Shown: positions 1 through 10,060, numbered from the stretch's first letter. The stretch: DNA of 64,000 nucleotides from Microbacterium sp. LWO13-1.2 (GCF_038397725.1 NZ_CP151634.1:3162001-3226000); one strand, 5' to 3'. The notes: generated by a model not told the origin, from the sequence alone. A program made the numbers and translations.

Positions 1-225
1 CAGGTCGTCGTGTGGAACGACCCCGTGAATCTGATGAGCTATGTCGTCCGCGTGTTCCGGACGTACTTCGGATACTCCGCTGATCGGGCGACCGCGCTCA
101 TGCTGGCGGTGCACAATGACGGGCACGCCATCGTCGCGACCGGCCCGCGAGAGACCATGGAGGTGCACGCCCAGGCGATGCACGACTACGGCCTGTGGGC
201 GACTGTTCGAAAGGCCCCGCTGTGA
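1..225 (+). CDS. clpS: ATP-dependent Clp protease adaptor ClpS (5' end outside window)
   Basis: This is the C-terminal 74 residues of ClpS; the reading frame is open to the left edge, so the start is missing. ClpS binds N-degron substrates and delivers them to ClpA/ClpC-ClpP in the cytoplasm. The visible part has the family's core: a WNDPVN motif that shapes the N-degron pocket, the helix with YFGYS, and the LAVHNDG segment carrying the pocket histidine. The stop overlaps the GTG start of the DUF2017 gene by four bases (GTGA). ClpS followed by a DUF2017 protein is a common actinobacterial pair, which supports both calls. Confidence 0.93.
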   Translation, partial: QVVVWNDPVNLMSYVVRVFRTYFGYSADRATALMLAVHNDGHAIVATGPRETMEVHAQAMHDYGLWATVRKAPL

Positions 226-713
226 CGGACCGATCCGTGCACCTGTCCATCGCCCGGCTCGAGGGGGTCCAGCTCTCCCGACTCGTCGTTGACTTCGGCG
301 AACTCGTCGGCGTCGCCCGCGACACGAGCGATCCGGCTATCGGCCGCCTGACCCCGAACGCCTATCCGGAAGATGCCGAGGCATCACTCGCCTTCGCCGA
401 TAGCACCCGAGACGACATCCTCGATCGCAGGGCCGCAGATGCGGCGACAGTCCGGTCGGCGCTCGACGGATTCGACGTCGCCGTGGAAGCGCTCACCGAG
501 GAACAGGCGCTCGCTCATCGAGAAGTCATCATCCCCGATGCCGATATCGACGCCTGGCTGCGCACGCTCACCGCGCTCCGCCTCGTGATCGCGTCCCGCC
601 TCGAGATCACGGACGATGATCAGTACGATCCGGAGGACCCGCGATACGACGTCTACGCCTGGCTCGGGTATCGGCTGGAAGGCCTGATCCAGGCAGCGGA
701 CGACCGCGACTGA
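222..713 (+). CDS. DUF2017 family protein
   Basis: Acidic cytoplasmic protein of 163 residues, recognised as DUF2017 from its position directly after clpS and its overall composition. The GTG start at 222 is chosen because it overlaps the clpS stop as GTGA, giving translational coupling; the longer upstream reading lies inside clpS. The C-terminal half has the YDPEDPRYDVYAWLGYR segment followed by a short helix. No catalytic motif, membrane segment or signal peptide is visible. Its function is not established; the linkage suggests a role with ClpS or proteolysis, which is inference. Confidence 0.8.
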   Translation: MTDRSVHLSIARLEGVQLSRLVVDFGELVGVARDTSDPAIGRLTPNAYPEDAEASLAFADSTRDDILDRRAADAATVRSALDGFDVAVEALTEEQALAHREVIIPDADIDAWLRTLTALRLVIASRLEITDDDQYDPEDPRYDVYAWLGYRLEGLIQAADDRD

Positions 714-729
714 GGTCGCGAGCCCGAGG

Positions 730-1311
730 TCAGGGGATCTCGACGACCCGCGTCGCGAGCGCCCTCGGCGCATCGCGCTCGACATGGCGACGTTCCTGGG
801 CTGCCCACCGATCCCAATGCGGTCGGTAGGTTTCACCGTCTCGCCGAAGTGCCCGCGACTTGCGTGAATGATCGGGAGCCTCCACCCATACCCGAACGTC
901 AGCGAGTCTCGCGGTCGTGGGCGTGAGGGAACCGCTGCCCTCGATGATGACGCCCAGCGCAGGGTCGACGGCATGGCTCTCGGCTTCCGTTCCCTGCTCC
1001 CAGTCCCACCGTCGCCAGGTGCCGAGGAGACCTCGACCGTGCGGACGAAGAATCCACTCCTCCGCCCGCTCGACTCCGGCATCGAGACCATCCCATCCCG
1101 GATAGATCGAGTCCAGCGCGATCAGCTGAACGCGGCCTGCCACCGGCCACCGGCCGAGCAACCGTTGCGCCAGCGAAGTCTTGCCTGCGCCACTGCATCC
1201 GTCGATCAGCACGACGGGGTTGGCTGCAGCCAACGTCCTCACGTCGTCCGCGATCAGCGCCGCCGCGTGCTCGAGGGCCGCGGCGACCGGGTCGTCACTT
1301 CTTGAGTGCAC
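730..1311 (-). CDS. Small P-loop NTPase, uridine kinase-like
   Basis: A 193-residue cytoplasmic protein with a clear Walker A motif, GCSGAGKT, at about residues 38-45, preceded by a hydrophobic beta strand (VVLID). It has the layout of nucleoside/uridine kinase-like P-loop enzymes: a DSIYPGWDGL segment after the second strand, a VIIEGSGSL strand and a basic lid region ending in WAAQERRHVERD. The phosphate acceptor cannot be told from the sequence. The GTG at 1311 is chosen; it overlaps the end of the upstream glycine-rich gene by 17 bases, suggesting one transcript. Confidence 0.72.
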   Translation of the reverse strand: MHSRSDDPVAAALEHAAALIADDVRTLAAANPVVLIDGCSGAGKTSLAQRLLGRWPVAGRVQLIALDSIYPGWDGLDAGVERAEEWILRPHGRGLLGTWRRWDWEQGTEAESHAVDPALGVIIEGSGSLTPTTARLADVRVWVEAPDHSRKSRALRRDGETYRPHWDRWAAQERRHVERDAPRALATRVVEIP

Positions 1312-1627
1312 GGATGATGCGGGTGATGGCCCGTCCTGCCACCCAGACGAAGGGGATCGCGACGGCCAGCAACGAAACGAAGTTGGGCTCGAAGCGCAGA
1401 CCCTCTTCACGACGGACGTAGACACCGAGCGGGATTGCGATTCCGCCGCCTCCGCCACCCTCTCCCTCTGCCGCGCCTTCGGCACCGCCCGACCCACCGC
1501 CGAAGCCCGTGCATGTCAGTGCGACAGGCGTGAATTCCGCTCCGTCGACGGTCTGGGTGTTCCCGTAGGCGCTGTTCACGCCGAACGAGCCGGCGTTCTT
1601 CCCGAGTTCAAGTGCGATGTTGGGCAT
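1295..1627 (-). CDS. Hypothetical glycine-rich protein with C-terminal membrane segment
   Basis: Protein of 110 residues that I do not recognise. Residues 1-40 are polar, residues about 42-62 are a Gly/Glu/Ala-rich low-complexity linker, and residues about 83-100 form one hydrophobic segment followed by a basic end (RIIRALKK), consistent with a C-tail or single-pass membrane protein. The ATG at 1627 lies six bases after a TAGCGT hexamer (1634-1639, minus strand), so the message is probably leaderless. It is co-oriented with the downstream kinase, which overlaps its end. Confidence 0.6.
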   Translation of the reverse strand: MPNIALELGKNAGSFGVNSAYGNTQTVDGAEFTPVALTCTGFGGGSGGAEGAAEGEGGGGGGIAIPLGVYVRREEGLRFEPNFVSLLAVAIPFVWVAGRAITRIIRALKK

Positions 1628-1664
1628 GAACCCACGCTAACCCACGACCGCGCTGCGCGGAACG

Positions 1665-2921
1665 TCAATCCAATCCGTGGGCTTTCGGATGCCGAGCTGC
1701 ACCGCGGCCTTCACCACGGCCGACGTGCCGAGCCCTCGTGATCGTGGAATTGCCGAAACGCGCGACGGCGTCATCGACGGCACCCTCGACGCGCCGCCAG
1801 TCCGCGTCGTCATCCCAGAGACCCAACCGCCCACCACCGGCCGGGCGGAGATTCTCGGCCCGCACACCGACGAGACGGACCGGATCGCGGCGTTCGATCT
1901 GCTCGAAGAGCGCCTGGGCGGCCTCGCCGATCCGCTGACCCACGGCGGTGGGCTCTGGGAGGGTCTGAGACCTGCTCAGTGTGCGGAAGTCGTCGAAACG
2001 GATCTTGATCGCCACCGTTCCCGTCTCCCAGCCCGCGCGTCGCAGCCGCGCCGCGACGCGATCGGCAAGCCGCAGCAGCTCGGCGCGGAGGAACACCCGG
2101 TCGATGATGTCCTGATCGAAGGTCTCCTCGTGCCCGACGCTCTTCTCCACGCGCTCCGTCTCGATGAGTCGCGCGTCTTCGCCACGCGCCAACTGGGTCA
2201 GACGCGCACTCAGTGCTGCGCCCACCGCGCGATCGAGCATCTCCTGAGGCGCCTCACGGATGTCGCCGATGGTACGGATGCCGCGTCCCTCCAGCGCCTC
2301 CGCCGCCTTAGGACCCACGCCCCACATCGCCCGCACCGGGCGGGGCGCCAGGAACTCCAGGGTGTCGGCGGCAGAAACCACCAGCATGCCGTCCGGCTTG
2401 GCGATCGTGGACGCCATCTTCGCCACATGCTTCGTCGCCGCGACCCCGACGCTGCAGGTGATCCCCACCTCTGCCTGCACGCGCTCCCGGATGAGCTGGG
2501 CGATACGTGCGGGGCTCCCCCACAGTCTGCGCACCCCCTGCACGTCGAGGAACGCCTCGTCCACGGACAAGGGCTCGACGAGCGGCGTGAACGATTCGAA
2601 AATCGCCATCACCTGACGGGAGACCTCCTGATACCGGTGGAAATGCGGCAGGACGATGCGGGCCGACGGACACAACCGCAGAGCCTGAGACACCGGCATC
2701 GCCGCGTGCACACCGTAGCGCCGAGCCTCGTAGGAGGCGCTGGAAACGACGGAGCGTCCATCCGGAGCGCCGATGATCAGCGGCAGGCCCCGCAGGGATG
2801 GATCATCGAGCACCTCGACGGCTGCGTAGAACGCGTCCATGTCGACATGGAGGATGCGGGTGCCGCTGTCATCGGCACCGTCGGAAGAGACGATGCGCCC
2901 TCTGCCGTCACCGTGTCCCAT
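1665..2921 (-). CDS. dinB: DNA polymerase IV
   Basis: Y-family translesion polymerase of 418 residues. The first metal site is in HVDMDAFYAAVE (Asp27), with the steric-gate FY beside it, and the second acidic pair is SVDEAFLD (Asp121, Glu122). The palm, fingers, HhH thumb (GVGPKAAEALEGRGI) and little-finger domains follow in the usual order. An N-terminal Gly/Asp-rich extension of about 20 residues precedes the catalytic core. A GAGAAT hexamer at 2928-2933 (minus strand) ends six bases before the ATG, indicating a leaderless message; no LexA box was recognised nearby. Length and motifs look intact. Confidence 0.95.
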   Translation of the reverse strand: MGHGDGRGRIVSSDGADDSGTRILHVDMDAFYAAVEVLDDPSLRGLPLIIGAPDGRSVVSSASYEARRYGVHAAMPVSQALRLCPSARIVLPHFHRYQEVSRQVMAIFESFTPLVEPLSVDEAFLDVQGVRRLWGSPARIAQLIRERVQAEVGITCSVGVAATKHVAKMASTIAKPDGMLVVSAADTLEFLAPRPVRAMWGVGPKAAEALEGRGIRTIGDIREAPQEMLDRAVGAALSARLTQLARGEDARLIETERVEKSVGHEETFDQDIIDRVFLRAELLRLADRVAARLRRAGWETGTVAIKIRFDDFRTLSRSQTLPEPTAVGQRIGEAAQALFEQIERRDPVRLVGVRAENLRPAGGGRLGLWDDDADWRRVEGAVDDAVARFGNSTITRARHVGRGEGRGAARHPKAHGLD

Positions 2922-2996
2922 ACGCCCATTCTCTCCCGGACCTCGGACACGAGGTCAGGGAGAGAAAACTCCTGCGCGGCGTGTTCGCGACTCTGC

Positions 2997-4535
2997 CTAC
3001 GCCTCGGTCTCGCTGGCGCGAGCGAGAACGAGTTCGCGCACGCGAGCGGCGTCCGCTTGGCCCTTCATCGCCTTCATGACCGCGCCGATGACAGCGCCGG
3101 CCGCCTGCACCTTGCCGTCCCGGATCTTCGCCATGACATCCGGCTGGCTGGCCAGCGCCTCGTCGATCGCAGCGATCAGCGCGCCATCGTCGGAGACGAC
3201 CGCGAGACCGCGCGCGTCGACGACCTCCTGCGGCGTCCCTTCGCCGGCGATGACACCCTCGAGAACCTGGCGGGCGAGCTTGTCGGTCAGGGTGCCTGCC
3301 TCGACGAGCTTCTGAAGAGCAGCGACATCAGCAGGACCGACCAACTCGGCGGCATCCCGCTCCTGGGCATTCGCCAGGCGCGAGATCTCGCCGGTCCACC
3401 ACTTACGGGCAGCTGCCGGAGTCGCGCCCGAGGCGATCGTCGCCTCGACGACGTCGAGCAGGCCTCCGTTGCGGACGTCCTGGAACTCGAGATCCGTGAA
3501 GCCCCACTCGGTCATCAGACGACGCCGACGGGCGACGGGCTGCTCCGGCAGTTGCGCGCGCAGCTCCTCGATCAGTTCGGCAGCCGGCTGCACGGGCAGC
3601 AGGTCGGGCTCCGGGAAATAGCGATAGTCGTCGGCATCCGACTTCGGACGCCCCGGCGACGTCGCACCGGTGTCCTCGTGCCAGTGCCGCGTCTCCTGCG
3701 TGATCGTCCCCCCGTCGGCGAGGATCTGCGCCTGGCGCTGGATCTCATACCTGACGGCACGTTCGACCGAGCGCATCGAGTTGACGTTCTTCGTCTCGGT
3801 GCGGGTGCCGAGCGGGGCCGGCTGCTCGCCTTCCGCGGCGCGCGGACGCAGTGACACGTTCGCGTCGCAGCGCAGGTTGCCACGCTCGAGACGGGCCTCC
3901 GAGATGCCGAGGCTTCGGACGATGTCACGGATCGTCGCGACGTACGCCTTCGCGACCTCTGGAGCGCGGTGCTCCGTGCCGAAGATCGTCTTCGTGACGA
4001 TCTCGACGAGCGGCACGCCGGCACGGTTGTAGTCGACGAGCGAGTATTCGGCGCCCTGGATCCGGCCGGTCGCTCCACCCATGTGGGTGAGCTTGCCGGC
4101 GTCCTCCTCCATGTGCGCGCGCTCGATCGGGATCTGCACGATCGTGCCGTCCTCGAGCTCCACCTCGACCGACCCCTCGAATGCGATGGGCTCGTCGTAC
4201 TGCGAGATCTGGTAGTTCTTGCCCAGGTCGGGGTAGAAGTAGTTCTTCCGCGCGAAGCGGCTCGATTCGGCGATCGAGCAGCCGAGGGCGAGACCGAGGC
4301 TGATCGACGAGCGGATCGCCGTCTCATTCACGACTGGCAGCGAGCCGGGAAGGCCGAGGTCGACCGGCGCGATGAGCGTGTTCGGCTCGGCCGCGTGGTA
4401 GAGCTCGTTGGCCGGGTTCGGCGCATCCGAGAACATCTTCGTGTTCGTGTTGAGTTCGACGTGCACCTCGAAGCCGAGTACCGGCTCGAACAGCTCGAGC
4501 GCCTTGTCGAAGTCCATGAGCTTGGCGGCAGCCAT
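2997..4535 (-). CDS. gatB: Aspartyl/glutamyl-tRNA(Asn/Gln) amidotransferase subunit B
   Basis: A 512-residue GatB, the subunit that binds misacylated tRNA and activates its carboxylate for amidation to Asn-tRNA or Gln-tRNA. The N-terminus has [20 protein letters not shown], followed by the [15 protein letters not shown] segment of the cradle domain and the family's [13 protein letters not shown] motif. The C-terminal third is the YqeY-like helical tail domain, ending in [20 protein letters not shown]. It is the last gene of gatC-gatA-gatB; its ATG shares one base with the gatA stop codon, so the two are translationally coupled. Confidence 0.97.
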   Translation of the reverse strand: MAAAKLMDFDKALELFEPVLGFEVHVELNTNTKMFSDAPNPANELYHAAEPNTLIAPVDLGLPGSLPVVNETAIRSSISLGLALGCSIAESSRFARKNYFYPDLGKNYQISQYDEPIAFEGSVEVELEDGTIVQIPIERAHMEEDAGKLTHMGGATGRIQGAEYSLVDYNRAGVPLVEIVTKTIFGTEHRAPEVAKAYVATIRDIVRSLGISEARLERGNLRCDANVSLRPRAAEGEQPAPLGTRTETKNVNSMRSVERAVRYEIQRQAQILADGGTITQETRHWHEDTGATSPGRPKSDADDYRYFPEPDLLPVQPAAELIEELRAQLPEQPVARRRRLMTEWGFTDLEFQDVRNGGLLDVVEATIASGATPAAARKWWTGEISRLANAQERDAAELVGPADVAALQKLVEAGTLTDKLARQVLEGVIAGEGTPQEVVDARGLAVVSDDGALIAAIDEALASQPDVMAKIRDGKVQAAGAVIGAVMKAMKGQADAARVRELVLARASETEA

Positions 4536-6052
4536 CAGCGGGTTCCTCCCATGAGCTGGGGTGCACGATCCAGGAGCGGCCCGCCCCAGGAGTCGAGCAG
4601 TACTGCTTCGAGCGCGGCGCCGACCTTGTACAGGCGGGCGTCCTCGCGTGCCGGAGCGATGAACTGGATACCGACGGGCAGACCGTCCTCAGAGGCGAGG
4701 CCCGAAGGAATCGAGATGCCGGGAACACCGGCGAGGTTCACCGGAATCGTCGTGATGTCGTTCAGGTACATCTTCAGCGGGTCGTCGATCTGCTCACCGA
4801 TCTTGAACGCCGTGGTCGGTGCCGAGGGCGTCGCGATGACGTCAACATCGGCGAACGCGTTCGCGAAGTCCTGCTGGATGAGCGTCCGCACCTTCTGCGC
4901 GCTGCCGTAGTAGGCGTCGTAATAGCCGGCCGACAGCGCATAAGTGCCGAGGATGATGCGGCGCTTGACCTCGTCGCCGAATCCGGCGTCGCGGGTTGCC
5001 GACATGACGTCTTCGACCGTGGGGTTGCCGTCGGGCGTGACGCGCAGCCCGAATCGAACGGAATCGAACTTCGCCAGGTTGCTGGAGGCCTCCGCCGGGA
5101 GGATCAGGTAGTACGCGGCAACGCCGAATTCGAAGTGCGGGGCTCCGATCTCGACGATCTCGGCTCCTTGCGCCTCCATCAGCGCGAGGGATGCGCGGAA
5201 GGATGCCGCAACACCGGGCTGGAACCCGCTGTCCGGCAGCTCGCGGATGACGCCGACCTTGAGGCCCTTGAGCACGTCGCCGCGAGCGCCCTCGCGGGCG
5301 GCCTCCGCGAATGACGGCCAGACGTCGCGCAGCGAGGTCGAGTCCTTGGGGTCGTGTCCGCCGATCGCATCGTGCAGGAGTCCGGCGTCGAGCACCGTGC
5401 GGGTCACGGGTCCGACCTGGTCGAGGCTGGATGCGAGTGCGATGGCGCCGTAGCGGCTGACACCGCCGTAGGTGGGCTTCACGCCCACGGTTCCGGTCAC
5501 GTGCGCCGGCTGACGGATCGATCCGCCGGTGTCCGAACCGAGCGCGAGCGGTGCCTCGAACGCGGCGACTGCCGCTGCGGAACCGCCGCCGGAACCGCCG
5601 GGAATCCGGTCGAGATCCCAGGGGTTGCGTGTGGGGCCGTACGCCGAGTGCTCGGTGGACGAGCCCATCGCGAATTCGTCCATGTTCGTCTTGCCGAGCG
5701 GAATGAGTCCGGCGGCACGGGAACGCGCGACGACGGTGGCGTCGTACGGCGAGCGATAGCCCTCGAGGATCCGGGAGCCACTGGTCGTCGGCTGATCCGT
5801 CGTGACCAGGACGTCCTTGATCGCGAGCGGGACACCGGCGATGGGGCCGAGCTTCTCGCCGGCTGCGCGCTGTGCGTCGACGGCGGCTGCAGCGTCGAGC
5901 GCGTGTGCGTTGATGTGCAGGAACGCATGGACGTCGCCATCTACCGCGGCGATGCGGTCGAGGTGCGCCTGCGTCGCCTCGACACTGGAGATCTCACGCG
6001 AGGCGAGCTTGTCGGCGAGCTCGGCTGCGGTCAGGCGGATGATGTCGCTCAC
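4535..6052 (-). CDS. gatA: Aspartyl/glutamyl-tRNA(Asn/Gln) amidotransferase subunit A
   Basis: Amidase-signature glutaminase of 505 residues that produces ammonia from glutamine for GatB. The Ser-cis-Ser-Lys catalytic set is visible: Lys79 in LAIKDV, Ser154 in the glycine-rich PGGSGGGS stretch and the nucleophile Ser178 in SDTGGS. The length is normal for the family. The start overlaps the end of gatC by four bases (ATGA) and the stop overlaps the gatB start by one base, so the three subunits are made from one tightly coupled message. Confidence 0.97.
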   Translation of the reverse strand: MSDIIRLTAAELADKLASREISSVEATQAHLDRIAAVDGDVHAFLHINAHALDAAAAVDAQRAAGEKLGPIAGVPLAIKDVLVTTDQPTTSGSRILEGYRSPYDATVVARSRAAGLIPLGKTNMDEFAMGSSTEHSAYGPTRNPWDLDRIPGGSGGGSAAAVAAFEAPLALGSDTGGSIRQPAHVTGTVGVKPTYGGVSRYGAIALASSLDQVGPVTRTVLDAGLLHDAIGGHDPKDSTSLRDVWPSFAEAAREGARGDVLKGLKVGVIRELPDSGFQPGVAASFRASLALMEAQGAEIVEIGAPHFEFGVAAYYLILPAEASSNLAKFDSVRFGLRVTPDGNPTVEDVMSATRDAGFGDEVKRRIILGTYALSAGYYDAYYGSAQKVRTLIQQDFANAFADVDVIATPSAPTTAFKIGEQIDDPLKMYLNDITTIPVNLAGVPGISIPSGLASEDGLPVGIQFIAPAREDARLYKVGAALEAVLLDSWGGPLLDRAPQLMGGTR

Positions 6053-6348
6053 TGCTCTTCTCCCAGGATCGCGGTGACGCGGAAGCGGCCGTCGGCCTGA
6101 TCCGGTGCGTTCTGGAGCACCTGCTCGTGCGTGAGCGGCTGCCCGACGACATCGGGACGGAAGACGTTGCTCAGCGGGATCGGGTGGCTCGTCGCGACGA
6201 TGTCGGCGGTCGCGACCTCGGACACCTTCGCGATGTTGTCGACGATGGCGTCGAGCTGGCCGGTGAGCAGCGTCACCTCGTCGTCGTTGAGCTGGATGCG
6301 CGCGAGCACGCCGAGATGGCGCACAAGATCAGGGGTGATTTCAGACAC
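6049..6348 (-). CDS. gatC: Aspartyl/glutamyl-tRNA(Asn/Gln) amidotransferase subunit C
   Basis: Small stabilising subunit of 99 residues that wraps around GatA and GatB. It begins with the typical [12 protein letters not shown] helix and has the conserved [16 protein letters not shown] centre and PLRxD-type segment (here NVFRPDVVG). The GTG at 6348 is preceded by TAGACT (6355-6360, minus strand) with six bases between, so this operon message is predicted to be leaderless. It is transcribed divergently from the acyl-CoA ligase. Confidence 0.95.
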   Translation of the reverse strand: MSEITPDLVRHLGVLARIQLNDDEVTLLTGQLDAIVDNIAKVSEVATADIVATSHPIPLSNVFRPDVVGQPLTHEQVLQNAPDQADGRFRVTAILGEEQ

Positions 6349-6405
6349 GCCTCTAGTCTAGGCGTCGCTTCTCGCCGCCCCTCGCGCCCGGCTTATGCTG
6401 GGCGG
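6349..6405. promoter_or_regulatory. Divergent leaderless promoters for gatCAB and the acyl-CoA ligase
   Basis: The 57-base gap between two divergent starts holds one -10-like hexamer for each direction: TAGACT at 6355-6360 on the minus strand, six bases before the gatC GTG, and TATGCT at 6394-6399 on the plus strand, six bases before the ligase GTG. No convincing -35 boxes or ribosome binding sites are seen. The layout predicts that both messages start at or next to the first base of the start codon. Confidence 0.55.
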
Positions 6406-8106
6406 GTGACGACGTTCCAGCCTCCGCGCCCCTGGATCCGAAGCTACGCCGCCGGCGTTCCGGAAGATCTCTCCCCCGTCGACGGCTCTCTCGTCGACAT
6501 CGTCTCGGCATCCGCACGGGACTATCCGGATGCCCCTGCCCTCCAGTTCTTCGGCAGGGAGACGACCTACGCCGAGCTGCAGGACGCGATCGATCGAGCG
6601 GCATCCGGACTGCGCGATCTCGGCGTGCGCGCCGGAGACCCGGTGGCCATCGTGTTGCCGAATTGCCCGCAGCACATCGTCGCGTTCTACGCCGTGCTGC
6701 GACTCGGCGCCGTGGTCGTCGAACACAACCCGTTGTACACCCCGCGCGAGCTGCGCAAGCAGTTCGAGGACCACGGAGCCAAGCACGCGATCGTGTGGAA
6801 CAAGATCGTCTCCACGCTGCAGGAGTTCCCTGCCGACCTCGTCGTGTCGAACCTAATCTCGGTCGACGTCACCCGGGCGATGCCGTTCCTCACGCGCGTC
6901 GCGCTGCGTCTGCCGGTCGCCAAGGCGCGCGAATCTCGCGCTGCCCTGACCGAGAAGGTGCGCGGCACCGTGACCTGGGATGCGCTGGTGGCATCCGCCC
7001 CGATCCCGTCATCGCACCCGCAGCCGGGGACGGACGATCTCGCGATCATCCAGTACACCTCTGGTACCACCGGCACTCCGAAGGGCGCCTCCCTCACCCA
7101 TCGCAATCTGCTCTCCAACGCCGCGCAGGCGCAGGCTTGGGTGCCGTCGATCCAACGAGGCAAGGGCTGCGTCGTCTACGCGGTACTGCCGATGTTCCAC
7201 GCCTACGGGCTCACCCTGTGTCTCACCTTCGCGATGTCGATGGGTGCCCGCCTGGTGCTCTTCCCGAAGTTCGCCCCGGATCTTGTCCTCGACGTCATGA
7301 AGAAGCATCCGGCGACCTTCCTGCCCCTGGTGCCGCCGATCGCCGACCGCCTTCTGGCTACGGCGAAGGCCAAGGGCGTTTCGCTCGACGGAATCGAGGT
7401 GGCGATTTCCGGCGCGATGGCGCTTCCGCACGAACTCGTGGTCCCCTTCGAGGCTGCGACGCACGGCTACCTCGTCGAGGGCTACGGGCTCAGCGAGTGC
7501 TCGCCGGTACTGATGGCCAATCCGGTGGCGGAGAACCGCGTTCCGGGCACCGTCGGACTCCCGCTCCCCGGCACCGAGTGCCGCGTCGTCGATCCGGGCA
7601 ACCCGACCGTCGACGTCCCGACCGGATCGGCAGGCGAGCTGATCGTTCGCGGTCCGCAGGTGTTCTCCGGGTACTACGGCAAGCCGGAGGAGACGGAGGC
7701 GGTCTTCGTCGATGGCTGGTTCCGCACCGGCGACATCGTCACGGTGGACGAGGGCGGCTTCATCCGCGTCGTCGACCGGATCAAGGAGCTCATCATCACC
7801 GGAGGCTTCAACGTCGCTCCCACCGAGGTGGAGAACGCACTGCGTCAGCATCCGCACGTGCTCGACGCAGCCGTCGTCGGATTGCCCAGTGAGCACTCCG
7901 GCGAGGAGGTCGTCGCGGCGATCGTCCTCGACAGCACCTCGGACGTCGACGTGGAGGCGATCCGCGAGTTCGCTCGCGGCATCCTCACCCCTTACAAGGT
8001 GCCGCGGCGCGTGTTCGTCGTCGATGAGCTTCCGAAGTCGCTGATCGGAAAGGTGCTGCGGCGGCAGGTGAAGGAGAAACTCGTCGCCCTCACCACCGGC
8101 TCCTGA
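6406..8106 (+). CDS. Long-chain fatty acid--CoA ligase (AMP-forming)
   Basis: An ANL-superfamily acyl-CoA synthetase of 566 residues that adenylates a carboxylate and transfers it to CoA. The P-loop-like AMP motif YTSGTTGTPKG is at about residues 217-227. It is followed by MFHAYG, the VEGYGLSECSPV adenine-pocket motif, the WFRTGDIV hinge region, DRIKELIITGGFNV and the C-terminal catalytic lysine region KSLIGKVLRRQ. The chain length accepted cannot be read from sequence; FadD-type is most likely. The GTG at 6406 is preferred because of TATGCT six bases upstream; longer readings run into gatC on the other strand. Confidence 0.9.
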   Translation: MTTFQPPRPWIRSYAAGVPEDLSPVDGSLVDIVSASARDYPDAPALQFFGRETTYAELQDAIDRAASGLRDLGVRAGDPVAIVLPNCPQHIVAFYAVLRLGAVVVEHNPLYTPRELRKQFEDHGAKHAIVWNKIVSTLQEFPADLVVSNLISVDVTRAMPFLTRVALRLPVAKARESRAALTEKVRGTVTWDALVASAPIPSSHPQPGTDDLAIIQYTSGTTGTPKGASLTHRNLLSNAAQAQAWVPSIQRGKGCVVYAVLPMFHAYGLTLCLTFAMSMGARLVLFPKFAPDLVLDVMKKHPATFLPLVPPIADRLLATAKAKGVSLDGIEVAISGAMALPHELVVPFEAATHGYLVEGYGLSECSPVLMANPVAENRVPGTVGLPLPGTECRVVDPGNPTVDVPTGSAGELIVRGPQVFSGYYGKPEETEAVFVDGWFRTGDIVTVDEGGFIRVVDRIKELIITGGFNVAPTEVENALRQHPHVLDAAVVGLPSEHSGEEVVAAIVLDSTSDVDVEAIREFARGILTPYKVPRRVFVVDELPKSLIGKVLRRQVKEKLVALTTGS

Positions 8107-8152
8107 GCCGTCTTCACAGGTGCGAACCTCGCGAAAGCGCTACCTTTGGTTA

Positions 8153-9958
8153 GTGACTCCTGAAGACGCTGTGAACGCTGATGCCCCCGAAACCCCTGAA
8201 ACTCCCGGATTCGAGGAACTCGGCCTGACCGGCCCCGTCCTCAGAGCGGTCCACGACCTCGGCTATGAGACGCCGTCCCCCATCCAGGCCGCGACGATTC
8301 CGACACTGCTCGCCGGTCGCGATGTGGTCGGTATGGCGCAGACCGGAACCGGCAAGACGGCGGCGTTCGCACTGCCCGTGCTGGAAAACCTCGATATCTC
8401 TCAGAAGACCCCGCAGGCGCTGGTGCTGGCCCCCACGCGCGAGCTCGCGCTGCAGGTGTGCGAGGCGTTCGAGTCGTACGCCGCGAAGATGAAGGGCGTG
8501 CACGTGCTGCCCGTCTACGGCGGACAGGGCTACGGCGTGCAGCTTTCGGCGCTTCGGCGCGGCGTGCACGTGATCGTCGGCACCCCCGGTCGCATCATGG
8601 ATCACCTCGCCAAGGGCACCCTGGACCTCTCGGAACTGAAGTACCTGGTGCTCGACGAGGCCGACGAGATGCTGAAGATGGGCTTCGCAGAAGACGTCGA
8701 GCAGATCCTGGCGCAGACGCCCAAGGAGAAGCAGGTCGCCCTGTTCTCGGCGACCATGCCGCCGCAGATCCGCCGTCTGGCGCAGCAGTACCTGCGTGAT
8801 CCCGAAGAGATCAGCATCAAGTCGAAGACGGCGACCGGCACGAACATCACGCAGCGCTACCTCGTGGTGTCGTACGCGCAGAAGGTCGACGCGCTCACCC
8901 GCATCCTCGAGGTAGAGAACTTCGAGGGGATGATCGTGTTCGTTCGCACCAAGAACGAGACCGAGACGCTCGCCGAGAAGCTGCGCGCCCGTGGCTATTC
9001 CGCCGCCGCCATCAACGGCGACGTGGCGCAGGTGCAGCGCGAGCGCACGGTGAACCAGCTGAAGGATGGCAAGCTCGACATCCTCGTCGCCACCGATGTC
9101 GCCGCCCGTGGCCTCGACGTGGAGCGCATCAGCCACGTCGTGAACTTCGACATCCCCACCGACACCGAATCGTACGTGCACCGCATCGGCCGTACCGGCC
9201 GCGCCGGCCGCAAGGGCGATGCGATCAGCTTCATCACACCGCGCGAGCGCTACCTGCTCAAGAGCATCGAGAAGGCGACGCGTCAGCAGCCGACCCAGAT
9301 GCAGCTCCCGAGCACGGAGGACGTCAACACGACCCGCCTCGCGCGCTTCGACGACGCGATCACGGCCGCACTTTCGGAGACCGCTCGGATCGACGGGTTC
9401 CGCGACATCGTCGCGCACTACGTGCGCAACCACGACGTTCCTGAGGGCGACGTCGCCGCTGCCCTCGCCGTGGTCGCCCAGGGCGCGACGCCGCTGCTGC
9501 TGGACCCGGCGCACGACCCGCTGTCGAAGGCCGTGGCCGCTGACAACCGTCCTGCACGCGACTCCGCCGGTGGCACGCGTGCTCCGCGCACCGACCGCGA
9601 ACCGCGCACCGACCGTCGTGGACGCGGCGACTACACGCCGTACCGCATCGAGGTCGGCCGTCGTCACCGCGTCGAGCCCCGCCAGATCGTCGGCGCGCTG
9701 GCGAACGAGGGCGGCCTCGGCCGCGACGACTTCGGCGTGATCAACATCCGTCCCGACTTCTCGACCGTCGAGCTTCCCGCGAACATGGATCCGTCGGTGC
9801 TCGAGAAGCTGCGCGACACCCGCATCTCCGGCCGCCTGATCGAGATCAAGGCCGACCGTGGTGCTCCCGGACGCCGATCGCGCGATGACGACGACCGTGG
9901 CCCGCGTACCGGTGACCGCGAAGAGCGGCCGTTCCGCAAGCCCCGCCACAAGGGCTGA
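8153..9958 (+). CDS. deaD: DEAD-box ATP-dependent RNA helicase (DeaD/CsdA type)
   Basis: RNA helicase of 601 residues. A Q-motif (GYETPSPIQ) precedes Walker A (AQTGTGKT, about residues 62-69), PTRELA, the DEAD box (LDEADEML, about 167), the SAT motif, and the C-terminal helicase motifs ARGLDVE and HRIGRTGRAGR. A DbpA-like RNA-binding domain occupies about residues 493-560, followed by an Arg/Asp/Gly-rich tail. This layout matches cold-shock and ribosome-assembly helicases. I prefer GTG 8153, six bases after TACCTT (8141-8146); a GTG at 8120 would add 11 residues. Confidence 0.93.
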   Translation: MTPEDAVNADAPETPETPGFEELGLTGPVLRAVHDLGYETPSPIQAATIPTLLAGRDVVGMAQTGTGKTAAFALPVLENLDISQKTPQALVLAPTRELALQVCEAFESYAAKMKGVHVLPVYGGQGYGVQLSALRRGVHVIVGTPGRIMDHLAKGTLDLSELKYLVLDEADEMLKMGFAEDVEQILAQTPKEKQVALFSATMPPQIRRLAQQYLRDPEEISIKSKTATGTNITQRYLVVSYAQKVDALTRILEVENFEGMIVFVRTKNETETLAEKLRARGYSAAAINGDVAQVQRERTVNQLKDGKLDILVATDVAARGLDVERISHVVNFDIPTDTESYVHRIGRTGRAGRKGDAISFITPRERYLLKSIEKATRQQPTQMQLPSTEDVNTTRLARFDDAITAALSETARIDGFRDIVAHYVRNHDVPEGDVAAALAVVAQGATPLLLDPAHDPLSKAVAADNRPARDSAGGTRAPRTDREPRTDRRGRGDYTPYRIEVGRRHRVEPRQIVGALANEGGLGRDDFGVINIRPDFSTVELPANMDPSVLEKLRDTRISGRLIEIKADRGAPGRRSRDDDDRGPRTGDREERPFRKPRHKG

Positions 9959-9978
9959 GCCGCAACACCAGTAGTCCC

Positions 9979-10030
9979 GACTTCCCGCACGAGAGAACCG
10001 CGTCTGACGCCGGTACTCGTGCGGGAAGTC
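9979..10030 (+). terminator. Intrinsic terminator-like hairpin after deaD
   Basis: A perfect 15-bp inverted repeat: left arm 9979-9993 and right arm 10016-10030, with a 22-base loop. It starts 20 bases after the helicase stop and ends 30 bases before the convergent kinase gene, so it could serve both directions. The T-tract is weak (GTTCGTT). Confidence 0.7.
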
Positions 10031-10060
10031 GTTCGTTATGCCGCCGGCAGGCGCACGACG

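Noticed and set aside
2939..2956. A 7-bp hairpin in the gap between dinB and gatB as a gatB terminator
   Set aside because: The stem is short and has no T-tract on the minus strand, so it is not listed as a feature.
1677..3854. A 725-residue open frame on the plus strand opposite dinB and gatB
   Set aside because: It is a mirror of high-GC codon use on the other strand; it has no family motif, while dinB and gatB on the minus strand have complete catalytic sites.
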